NCBI GenBank assembly: GCA_018780645.1
Contig: JADMJJ010000018.1
Coordinates: 62,001 to 126,000 of the forward strand
DNA from: Burkholderiaceae bacterium
GTDB taxonomy: Bacteria; Pseudomonadota; Gammaproteobacteria; Burkholderiales; Burkholderiaceae_C
Direction: 5' to 3'
DNA length: 64,000 nucleotides
The position numbers were made by a program, and so were the translations under genes. Under the pieces are notes generated by a model. It was not told the DNA's origin. It saw nothing but the letters and a program-made list of their open reading frames with translations, and searched no databases. Each line of letters opens with the position of its first letter. Position 1 is the stretch's first letter. Below, in pieces: positions 39,601 through 47,300 of this stretch.

Positions 39601-39746
39601 GTGACCGACACGGTGGGCAGGTCGATGTCAGGGAAGTTCTGGATCTTCATCGCCTTGAAGCCCATCAGGCCGGCCAAGGTGAGGAGAATGAAAAGCAGCA
39701 CCGACGGAATCGGGTTGCGTATGGCCCAGGAGGAGACGTTCATCAT
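36615..39746 (-). CDS. RND efflux pump inner-membrane transporter (HAE1/AcrB type)
   Basis: At 1043 residues this has the AcrB length. It has 12 expected membrane helices with duplicated halves: the first is PIPSVLLFILLTLAGLMG, and RDWRATFVAATALPLSAIPTF and GILVDDAIVEIENIMRHLR lie in the central bundle. GILVDDAIVEIEN carries the Asp pair of the proton relay, and MLMGIATKNSILLVDYVVLA marks the second half with the relay lysine. Porter-domain sequence such as NFPDIDLPTVSVTASLPGAS is standard. It exports hydrophobic or amphiphilic compounds with the adaptor and outer-membrane channel encoded just upstream. Confidence 0.96.
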   Translation of the reverse strand: MMNVSSWAIRNPIPSVLLFILLTLAGLMGFKAMKIQNFPDIDLPTVSVTASLPGASPAQLETEVARKIENSVATLQGVKHIYTKVQDGTATITVEFQLEKPTQEAVDNVRDAVSRVRSDLPGDLRDPVISKMDLSGAPILTYTVESPKMDEEALSWFVDNQVAKAILSVKGVGAVSRVGGVTREVRVELDPAKLLSLGATAADVSRQLRQIQQEASGGRSDVGGIEQSVRTIATVASSEELARMDITLSNGRHVRLDQLASVSDTVGEQRSAALLNGKPVVGFEITRSRGAGEVDVMDGARAVLERLKTQHPDVVVTEAFNFVDPVIENYDGSMLLLYEGAILAIIVVWFFLRDWRATFVAATALPLSAIPTFALMYVLGFSLNVVTLLSLSLVVGILVDDAIVEIENIMRHLRMGKTPYQAAMEAADEIGLAVIATTFTLIAVFLPTAFMGGIPGKFFVQFGWTAAIAVFFSLVVARLLTPMMAAYILHAIPPKEHEPRWMQVYMRWARWCLKHRIKTSIAALVFFVGSFALVPYLPTGFIPPDDLSQTQVTLTLPPGAKFEETRALAEAARELVQKNSHVKLVYTAIGGGAAGSDPFAMGGASNVRTAVLTLNMTHRTERKGMSKQDIERQLRDALQDLPGARVKVGFGASSEKYVLVLAGEDGGALQAHASIVERELRTLPGIGAVTSSSSLERPELVVRPDAARAADLGVTTAAIADTLRVATAGDYDQALAKMNLSQRQVPIVVRLPASARQDLDLLSRLPVPGSRGPVALGQVASLSLESGPAEIDRYDRVRNINFEIELNGQPLGEVAERALALPSLAKLPPGVTQTTIGDAEAMAELFASFGLAMLTGVLCIYFVLVLLFKDFVQPVTILAALVLSIPGAFLALFVSHTALSMPSMIGLIMLMGIATKNSILLVDYVVLARRDHGMNRFDALLDAASKRAQPIVMTTIAMGAGMLPIALGIGVDPSFRAPMAIVVIGGLITSTFLSLLVIPVLFSYVDDGMQKAGALFGRLFSRFGRKPAKAASVAAAAATPGSE

Positions 39747-39764
39747 GGTCTGTGTGTCTGCGTT

Positions 39765-40934
39765 TTACTTGGCCACGGTGGCGGCGGCGGCGGCGGCCAC
39801 CGGCGCCGGCACCACCGGCGCGGTGACCACGCGCACCGCGTCGCCTTCGCTCAGAAAGCCCGCGCCGCTGGCCACCACCTTGGCCCCGGCATCAACGCCG
39901 CCGAGCACCTCGATGCGGTCGCCCAGACGGCGGCCGGTCTGCACCTTCAGCCGGGTGACCCTGTTGTCGGCACCGACGCGATAGACATAGCTGAAACCGT
40001 CGCGCAGCAGCACGGCCGTCTGCGGCAGGCTCAGGGTCTGGCTGCGGGCGAGCTGGAACTCGCCGCGCGCAAAGGTGCCGGCACGCACATTGCTGGCGTT
40101 GTCCAGGTCGACATAGACCAGGCCCATGCGCGTCTGCGGATCGACGGTCGGGGCGACCATGCGCACCTTGCCGTTGACCGCTGCGGCGGCGCTGGCCTTG
40201 TCACTGATATTGACGCGAACGGCCATGCCGGCGCTCAGCCGCGACAGTTCGTCGGCCGGCACCTCGGCACGCCACTCGAGTCGGCCCTTGCGTATCAGGC
40301 GGAACAGTTCCTGGCCCGGCTGCACCATGGAGCCAGCCGTGGCCGCGCGGGCCGAGATCACGCCATCGTCGCTGGCGACGATGCGGGTCTGACTCAGGCG
40401 CAGCTCGTCGGCCTGGACACGGGCCTGAGCGGCCTCCAGCCGCGCCTTGGCCGTGGCCTCGGCGGTCAGGTACTGCTGCACCTGGCTGGCGCTGATGGCG
40501 CCGCTGGTCTGCAGGCTGCGCGCGCGCTCGGCATTGGCCTGAGCCTCGGCCAGCGTGGCCTGGGCCTCGGCGGCGCCGGCCCGGCTCTGCGCCAGCTCGG
40601 CCTTGACCGAGTCGGCCGACAGCTGGGCCAGCAGCTGGCCGCGTTTCACCCTGTCACCCACATTGGCCTGCACCTCGGCCAGGCGCAGGCCGCTGAGCTC
40701 GGCGCCGACCACGGTTTCCTGCCAAGCCGCCACGCTGCCATTGGCCTGCAGGGTCTGGGCCCAGTCGGCCTGGGCCGCACTGGTCACGCTGACCGTCAGC
40801 GCGGTCTTGGCCGGCGCGCTGGCGGCGGCCTTCTTGTCATCGGCTGCCTGGACCAGGAAGCTGCTCGTGCCGGCCACCAGGGCCAGGGCGGCGGCAACGC
40901 CGCCAAGTCGGTATGCGTTCTTCTTCATTGTCAT
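39765..40934 (-). CDS. RND efflux periplasmic adaptor subunit
   Basis: A 389-residue membrane fusion protein with a signal peptide (LGGVAAALALVAGTSSFLVQA). The lipoyl halves are VVGAELSGLRLAEVQANVGD and RIVASDDGVISARAATAGS, separated by an alpha-hairpin of about 75 residues (AQSRAGAAEAQATLAEAQAN). A beta-barrel (EWRAEVPADELSRLSAGMAV) and membrane-proximal domain follow. GAGG directly before 40934 supports that start; a second ATG lies two codons on. It begins four bases after the outer-membrane factor stop. Confidence 0.95.
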   Translation of the reverse strand: MTMKKNAYRLGGVAAALALVAGTSSFLVQAADDKKAAASAPAKTALTVSVTSAAQADWAQTLQANGSVAAWQETVVGAELSGLRLAEVQANVGDRVKRGQLLAQLSADSVKAELAQSRAGAAEAQATLAEAQANAERARSLQTSGAISASQVQQYLTAEATAKARLEAAQARVQADELRLSQTRIVASDDGVISARAATAGSMVQPGQELFRLIRKGRLEWRAEVPADELSRLSAGMAVRVNISDKASAAAAVNGKVRMVAPTVDPQTRMGLVYVDLDNASNVRAGTFARGEFQLARSQTLSLPQTAVLLRDGFSYVYRVGADNRVTRLKVQTGRRLGDRIEVLGGVDAGAKVVASGAGFLSEGDAVRVVTAPVVPAPVAAAAAATVAK

Positions 40935-40938
40935 GTCC

Positions 40939-42372
40939 TCACCTCGATACGGTTGTTTGCGGCACGGTGTCGCTGCGGTCCCATCCGCCACCCGCCGCCT
41001 TGTACAAACTGAGCCAGGCGCCGACGCGTTCGCGCTGCACCTGCAGCAGGCTCGAGCGCGCGTTCAGCGCATTGCGCCGCGATTCTTCCAACTCGATCAG
41101 ATTGCCCAGGCCGGCCTGCCAGCGCGCCGCCGTGGCGCCCTGCACCTGCTCGTAGCCGCTGGCCGCGCGCTGGGCATCGGCCTCGCGCCGCTGTGCTGCG
41201 TCCAGCCGCACCAGCGCCTCCTCGACCTCGCGCACCGCCTGGACGGCGCTGGCGCGGTACTGGGCATAGGCCTCGTCGCTACGCGCCTGGGCCGCATCGA
41301 CACCGGCCTTGCGTTGACCGCCGTCAAACAGCGGCAGGCTCAGGCTGGGCCCGAACGACCAGCCGTTGCCGCTGTCGCTGCCACCGCCCACGCGCAACTC
41401 GCCGCGCGACAGGCCGCCGCCCAGCCGCAGCTGCGGCCAGCGCGCCGCCTCGGCAGCGCCGACCTCGGCCAGCGCGGCCACCACCTGGCGCTCGGCCGCG
41501 GCGAGATCGGGGCGTTGGGCCAGCACCTGGGCCGGCACGCTGGCCACCTCGAAGGCTGCCGGCTGCGGCAGGCGTGCGCTGCCTGGCTTCAGCAATTCGC
41601 GCAGCCCGGCTTCCGGTTTGCCGCTCAGCGCCACCAGGCCCTTGATCAGCACCTCGCACTCGGCCTGCTGGCCCAGATGGCGCGAGCGCGCATCGGCGGC
41701 GCTGGCATCGAGCTGCTGGCCATTGGCCTGGGCCTCCATGCCGGCGGCCACCTTCTTCGCGGTCAAGCCCGACATGCGCGACAGGGCCTCGGCATCCTGG
41801 GCCAGGATGGCCGCGCTGGCCTCGCAGGCACGGTAGGCCAGATAGGTCTGGGCCACCTCGGCGGCGAGGCTCACCCGGGCGCCGTGCCAGTCCAGCTCGC
41901 TGGCCTGGGCACGTGCCTCGGCGGCCTGGGTCTGGTGGCGCTGCTGCGAGAACAGGTCCAGCTCCCAGGAGGCATCAAGGCCCAGCACCGCCGTGGTGGT
42001 GGCCGTGCTGTTCGACGGCAGGGCCAGGCGGCCCCGCGTGGCCGAGGCGCTGGCGTTGAGCTGCGGCAGTTGCGCAGCCCGGCTGCTGCCCAGCTGGGCA
42101 CGGGCCTGGCCAATGCGGGCCAGGGCGATGTCAAGGCTGGGATTGGTCTGCTGGGCGCTGGCGATCAGCGCCACCAGCGCCTCATCGTCCAGCCGCGTCC
42201 ACCATTGCTTGAGCTGGCCGGCCTGGCCGCCGTGGGGCAGCGGCGCCGCCCAGGCAGCGGGTACGGCTTTCAGGCTTGGCGCCAACGGTGCGGTGGCGGC
42301 ACAGGCGCTCAGCAGCGCTGCCAGGGCCAGCGTCGCCAGCTTCGGGCCCTGGAATCGGGTCTTGATCGACAT
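40939..42372 (-). CDS. RND efflux outer-membrane lipoprotein (NodT/TolC-like)
   Basis: A 477-residue outer-membrane factor. The lipobox LLSAC (Cys about residue 24) shows that it is a lipoprotein of the NodT/OprM class. Two homologous OEP repeats are present, with AQQTNPSLDIALARIGQARAQ in the first and VPAQVLAQRPDLAAAERQVV in the second. It forms the trimeric channel for the adaptor and pump encoded downstream. The start at 42372 follows the TetR stop by 17 bases. Confidence 0.95.
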   Translation of the reverse strand: MSIKTRFQGPKLATLALAALLSACAATAPLAPSLKAVPAAWAAPLPHGGQAGQLKQWWTRLDDEALVALIASAQQTNPSLDIALARIGQARAQLGSSRAAQLPQLNASASATRGRLALPSNSTATTTAVLGLDASWELDLFSQQRHQTQAAEARAQASELDWHGARVSLAAEVAQTYLAYRACEASAAILAQDAEALSRMSGLTAKKVAAGMEAQANGQQLDASAADARSRHLGQQAECEVLIKGLVALSGKPEAGLRELLKPGSARLPQPAAFEVASVPAQVLAQRPDLAAAERQVVAALAEVGAAEAARWPQLRLGGGLSRGELRVGGGSDSGNGWSFGPSLSLPLFDGGQRKAGVDAAQARSDEAYAQYRASAVQAVREVEEALVRLDAAQRREADAQRAASGYEQVQGATAARWQAGLGNLIELEESRRNALNARSSLLQVQRERVGAWLSLYKAAGGGWDRSDTVPQTTVSR

Positions 42373-42389
42373 GGTTCTCTTCCTCTCCC

Positions 42390-43121
42390 TCAATTCGTTT
42401 GGCGCTGGCGCCGCTCATGCTCGACCAGAGCCAGGCCGTAACCGACCAGGCGCTCGACCAGCTGCGCGTAGGCCTGCGGGCTGGCCAGCAGGCCGGGAGC
42501 CAGCAGGCGCATATAGTCCAGCGACATCCAGTAGTTCTCGACGATGGCCACCAGCGCGAAGGCCAGCTGGTGCAGCGCGTCGTCGGCCTCGGCCACACCG
42601 CAGTGCTGGGCCAGCATGTCCACCAGGCCCTGGTGCTCGGGCGCGATGTTCCGGTGCAGCACATCGGCAAAGGCCTGGGTGGGCTCCACCATCTCGCGCA
42701 GGGTGACGCGACGCAGATCGGCAAACTCATCCCCGCCATGGATCAGCGGCGTCAGGAAGGCGCCGTAGAACTGGCGCAGCGCCTCCTCCATCGAAGGCAT
42801 GGGCTGGTCATCGCCCGAGCAGGGGATCAGCGACACCACGTCCTGCACTGGCTTGGCCAGCACCGCCTGATACAGGCCCTGCTTGCCGCCGAAGTAGTAG
42901 TGGATGGCCGCCACATTGGCGTCGGCCGCCTGGCAGATCTCGCGTGTGCTGGCCTTGGCGTAACCCTTGGCGGCAAAGATTCGGATGGCGGCGCGCAGCA
43001 GGCGGGCCGGCACGGCCTCGCTGGCTTGCGACGGCACAGAGCCCGGGTTTACACTGGTTTTTTCCTGGATTTCGGCATGCATCGCCGGCATGATACAAAT
43101 CAATTCAAGCGCTTGATTCAT
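42390..43121 (-). CDS. TetR-family regulator of the RND efflux operon (CerR/DUF1956-like)
   Basis: The protein is up to 243 residues long. The HTH is in LLRAAIRIFAAKGYAKAST and ICQAADANVAAIHYYFGGKQGLY, and the C-terminal ligand domain resembles the DUF1956 (CerR/YbiH) group. It is the first gene of the minus-strand efflux operon and probably represses it. The start is uncertain: ATGs at 43121, 43091 and 43082 are in frame and none has a clear Shine-Dalgarno. A perfect palindrome at 43105-43116 falls inside the longest version, so the shorter starts are attractive. Confidence 0.9.
   Translation of the reverse strand: MNQALELICIMPAMHAEIQEKTSVNPGSVPSQASEAVPARLLRAAIRIFAAKGYAKASTREICQAADANVAAIHYYFGGKQGLYQAVLAKPVQDVVSLIPCSGDDQPMPSMEEALRQFYGAFLTPLIHGGDEFADLRRVTLREMVEPTQAFADVLHRNIAPEHQGLVDMLAQHCGVAEADDALHQLAFALVAIVENYWMSLDYMRLLAPGLLASPQAYAQLVERLVGYGLALVEHERRQRQTN
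43105..43116. promoter_or_regulatory. Palindromic operator at the TetR/RND operon start
   Basis: TCAAGCGCTTGA is a perfect 12-base palindrome next to the TetR start codons. A half-site CGCTTGA recurs at 43131-43137. This fits autoregulation of the efflux operon by its TetR protein. Confidence 0.55.
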
Positions 43122-43144
43122 TTTGTAATGCGCTTGACGAAAAT

Positions 43145-43175
43145 AAAAAAAGGATCGCCAGGCGATCCTTTTTGT
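43145..43175 (-). terminator. Rho-independent terminator (works on either strand)
   Basis: AAAAGGATCGCC and GGCGATCCTTTT flank A43160, giving a strong stem bordered by A and T runs. On the minus strand it lies 22 bases after the diguanylate cyclase stop and is followed by seven T residues. It separates that gene from the TetR/RND operon. Confidence 0.85.
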
Positions 43176-43196
43176 TTGGGCCGGCGAACTCTGTGC

Positions 43197-44216
43197 CTAG
43201 AACAATTCCATTGCTCCCACCTTCTCGTCCTCATCCTTGAAGTGGCCGGCGGCCACCAGGTCGGCATAGCAGAACACCTGATTCCTGCCATGGGCCTTGG
43301 CGTGATAGACGGCCTTGTCCGCGCGTTCGAAGGCCGCGGCAGGCGAATCGCTGGGCTTGACCTCGCTGTAGCCGACGCTGACGGTGATATGCCCCACCTG
43401 CGGAAAGCCGTAATGCTCGGTGTTGCGGCGCAGGCGCTCAAAGGCCAGGGCGGCGTCCACATCCTTGTCGCAGCGCATCAGCACGACGAACTCCTCGCCG
43501 CCGAAGCGGTAGAGCTGGTCGTGGAAGCGGAAGCTGCTGCGCATCAACCGCGCCAGCAGCAACAGCACCTCGTCGCCGATCAGATGTCCGAAGCGGTCAT
43601 TGACCGACTTGAAGTGGTCGATGTCGATCAGGCCCAGCCAGTAGCGCGCCTCGCTGCCCCAGTGGCGGCGGCCATCGTTGCCGGCCGGCATCTCCATCGT
43701 CGCCTTCAAGAAGCTCTCGTCGAAGGTCTTGCGATTCAGCAGGCCGGTCAGCGTGTCGCGCTCGCTGTAGTCCAGGAGGCCCTGGAAGTTGTGATAGATG
43801 CGCAGCACGCTGCTGACCATGCGCCGCATCGCCATGTCCAGCGCCTGCACGCTCTGCACCTCCAGTACGCCGACGACCTCGCGGTCATTGGCCAAGGGGA
43901 ACAGGGTGACGCAGGGCATGCCGGGCACGACGATCACCGTGCGGGAGCGGAAGCACTCAAGTCGTGCGGCATGATCGGCCAGCAGCGGCAGGGTTTCGAG
44001 GTCGGCCCACAGCGGGTCGGCGGTGGCGACCGGATCGGTGGCGCTCATGCGCGCCCGCGTAAGCCAGCGCTCGTTGGGGGTTTCGCCGACGCAGCGGTAG
44101 ATGGCCACCGACAGCGGCTCGAGCAAGTCGCGCAGCGAGCCCACCAGGGTGACGTCCATGACGTCACGGTCGCGGTAGCCGGTGAGTTCGGCGAGATGGT
44201 CTACGACTTCGGACAT
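43197..44216 (-). CDS. GGDEF-domain diguanylate cyclase
   Basis: This 339-residue cytoplasmic protein has an N-terminal GAF-like region (residues about 1-160) with no transmembrane segment, then a GGDEF domain (about 175-335). The active-site motif is RFGGEEF near residue 237. An inhibitory I-site RFHD lies five residues before it, so feedback inhibition by c-di-GMP is expected. LIDIDHFKSVNDRFGHLIGD supplies the metal-binding Asp. It follows chpA on the same strand after 110 bases, and its end is marked by the terminator at 43145. Linking c-di-GMP to type IV pilus control would make sense (inference). Confidence 0.95.
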   Translation of the reverse strand: MSEVVDHLAELTGYRDRDVMDVTLVGSLRDLLEPLSVAIYRCVGETPNERWLTRARMSATDPVATADPLWADLETLPLLADHAARLECFRSRTVIVVPGMPCVTLFPLANDREVVGVLEVQSVQALDMAMRRMVSSVLRIYHNFQGLLDYSERDTLTGLLNRKTFDESFLKATMEMPAGNDGRRHWGSEARYWLGLIDIDHFKSVNDRFGHLIGDEVLLLLARLMRSSFRFHDQLYRFGGEEFVVLMRCDKDVDAALAFERLRRNTEHYGFPQVGHITVSVGYSEVKPSDSPAAAFERADKAVYHAKAHGRNQVFCYADLVAAGHFKDEDEKVGAMELF

Positions 44217-44273
44217 GGGATACGGATGCCTGCCTGCGCCTGCACGATGTTGGTTTCCCCAAGGACTGATGGG

Positions 44274-44291
44274 CTCAGGACACTGCCTGAG
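44274..44291. repeat. Short hairpin between chpA and the diguanylate cyclase gene
   Basis: CTCAGG-acactg-CCTGAG is a perfect six-base inverted repeat in the 110-base gap after chpA. No T-run follows on the minus strand, so it is a weak terminator candidate at best. Confidence 0.3.
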
Positions 44292-44326
44292 ACGGCAACA
44301 GCTCGACTACATCATGGCGCTGCGAC

Positions 44327-47300
44327 CTACCCGCGGATTTGCCGTGAAGTGTATCTGGCAATCAATGCTAAAAGTTCTTCCTCATCATAGGGCTTGCCCA
44401 GGTAGTGCTGCACACCCAACTCTGCTGCGTAGTCCTTATGCTTTTGCGCAATGCGCGACGTAATCATGATGATCGGCAGTTCACGCAGCCGCGCATCGGC
44501 GTGCATATTGCGAACCAGGTCAAAACCATCCATGCGCGGCATCTCGATGTCAGAGAGCACCATGTCCGGCAGTTCGTCGGCCAGCTTCTCCAGCGCATCC
44601 AGCCCGTCCTTGGCCAGGGTGACGCGATAGCCCTCGCGCTCCAGCAGACGCTGGGTAACGCGGCGCACGGTCAGCGAGTCGTCCACCACCATCACCGTCG
44701 GCGCCAGCGTGGCAACAATCTCCTGCGCCTGCGGGGCATGTGCCTGCAGCGCCGCTTCGGCCCGCTGCCGCGCCTTGTCGCCATGCAGCGTGGCCAGGGC
44801 CACCGGGTTGTAGATCAGGGCGGCGGCGCCGGAGGCCAGCAAGGTGATGCCGGCAAGCCCCGGCACCCGTGCCAGCTGGGGGCCGAGGTTCTTGACCACC
44901 ACTTCCTGGTTGCCGATGACCTCGTCCACATGCAGGGCGACGCGCTGCTGGGCGCTCTTGACGATGACCAGCGGCTGGTTGCGCCCTTGCGGCACGCCGG
45001 CAGCGCTTTGCTGGAGCAGGCCACCCAGCCAGAAGAAGGGCATGGGCTCGCCGGCGGTAAACGTGCCGCTGCGGTAGGCCGCCTCGATCTCAGGCACCGG
45101 CACGCGCTTGACAAGCTCGATCAGCGTCGCCGGCACCGCCACCACATCGTCGCCGCAGCGCAGCATCACCACCTGGGTGACGGCGGTGGTCAGCGGCAGC
45201 AGCAGCTTGAAGCTGGTGCCCTGCCCCGGTGAGCTGGCGCTGGCGATGCGCCCGCCCATCGCATTGACGTCATCGCGAACCACATCCATGCCGACACCAC
45301 GGCCGGCCATCTCGGTCAGCGCGCTGGCGGTGGAGAAGCCATGCATGAAGATCAGCTGGGTCAGCTCGGCCGAGCCGGGCTTGGCATCGGCGGTGAGCAG
45401 GCCCATCTGCACGGCACGCTGGCGAATGCGCTCCAGGTCCAGGCCGGCGCCATCGTCGCGGAACTCGACCGCCACCTCGTTGCCCTCGTGGGTCAGCGCC
45501 ACAACGATATTGCCGGTGGCCTCCTTGCCGGCGGCGACGCGCTTCTCGGGCGACTCGATGCCGTGGATGACGCTGTTGCGCAGCAGATGCTCGAAGGCGG
45601 CTGTCATGCGCTCGAGCACGCCCCGGTCGACTTCGAGGGATCCGCCTTGCACATCAAGGCGCACCTGCTTGCCGGTCTCCTTGGCGGCCTGGCGCAACAC
45701 GCGGTAGAGCCGATCCGACAGGCTGTCGAATTCGACCATGCGGGTGCTGAGCAGGTCGTCCTGCAGATCGCGGGTCAGGCGGGCCTGGGCGGCCAGCTCG
45801 TCCTCGGCGGCCTGCAGCGCACGCTGCAGGGTGCGCTGCACCGTGGCCACGTCACCGACCGACTCGGCCATGATGCGGGTCAACTCCTGCACCCGGGTGT
45901 AGCGGTCGAACTCCAGCGGGTCGAAATCACGTTCGGCCTGCTTGGCCGACTCCAGCCGCGAGCTGATCTGCGCGTCGGCCTGGAACTCCATATCGCGCAG
46001 CTGCTGACGCAGGCGCTCCAGGTTGTCGGTCAGGTCGTTCAGCGAGCCCTTCATCTGGGCCACTTCGGATTCCATCCGCGAACGCCGGATGCTGACCTCG
46101 CCGGCCTGGTTGATCAGCCGCTCCAGCAACGGTGCGCGCACCCGCACCATGGCCTGGGACGCGGCGCTCTTTGCACGCTCCAGCGGTGCGGCAGCAGCGC
46201 CGCTAGCCGCGAAACGCGACCAGTCGATCTCGACCGGTGCCGGCAGCGGCGCGGCGGCCACGACGGGCTGGTCCGGCTCCGGCTCCGGGGCCGGAGCCGT
46301 CTCATCGAGAGCTTCCAGCGTCTCAAGGGCCTCAAGCTCCACCGCTTCAGCCACCACCGGCAGTGCCGGTTCGGGTTCGGGTTCGGGTTCGGGTTCGGGC
46401 TCTGGAACTGGCACCGCCGCGGCCGGCATCACCGGCTCCACCTCGGCAGGCACCGGCGGATGACGCAGCGCATCGAACACCGCCGCCATCGCATCGACAT
46501 GGGACTGCAAACGCTCGATGTCGTGGGCCTCGGCCAAGCCGCTGCCCAGCAGCGACTCGACCACCGACTCCATGCGATGCGCCATCTCGCCCAGGCGCAT
46601 TGCACCAGCCAGGCGGGCACCGCCCTTCAAGGTGTGCAGATTGCGCATGCAGGCCGAGGCGCTGCTCATATCGCCGGGCTTGGCTTGCCAGTCGCGCATC
46701 AGCGCGGCCAGCTGCTGCAGCAGCTCGATACCTTCTTCCTCGAAGATCGGGAACAGCTCCTCGTCGATCGAGTCCTCGGCGTCCAGGTCGGCGGCGTCCA
46801 GCTCGTCCCGGGCATGGGCCCGACCCGCCGCGGCATGCACCTCGGCCACCGGCTGCAGCGGACCGCTCAGGACCTCGCCCAACTGGCCGAGCAGGCTCAG
46901 GGCGGGTTCGGGTTCGGGTTCGGGTTCGAAAGCTTCCAAGACCTCGATGATCTCGGGCGCTTCCGCCCCACCAGCCAAGGCCTCGGCGGCGACCGCGGCC
47001 AGCACCTCGTCATCGGGCGCGCTGTGCGCGGGGTCCTCAATCACCTCGATCAGGGGCATGTCATCCGAGTCCGGCTCGACCAGGGGCGCATGCAGGGCCA
47101 GGTCTTGCAGGCGCTCGGCGGCGCGGTGCTCGTGATCGATCAGGCGCTGGTTCAGCGCCGCGTCGGGGGCTTTCAGGAACCCTGCGGCGAACTGGTGCAA
47201 CAGCCGCCGGATCTCGTCCGCGGCCTCGACAAACAGCTCACCCTCCTCGACCGTGCCACGGCCCAGGGCATGGCTGCGCTCCAGTCCATGCTCCAGCAAA

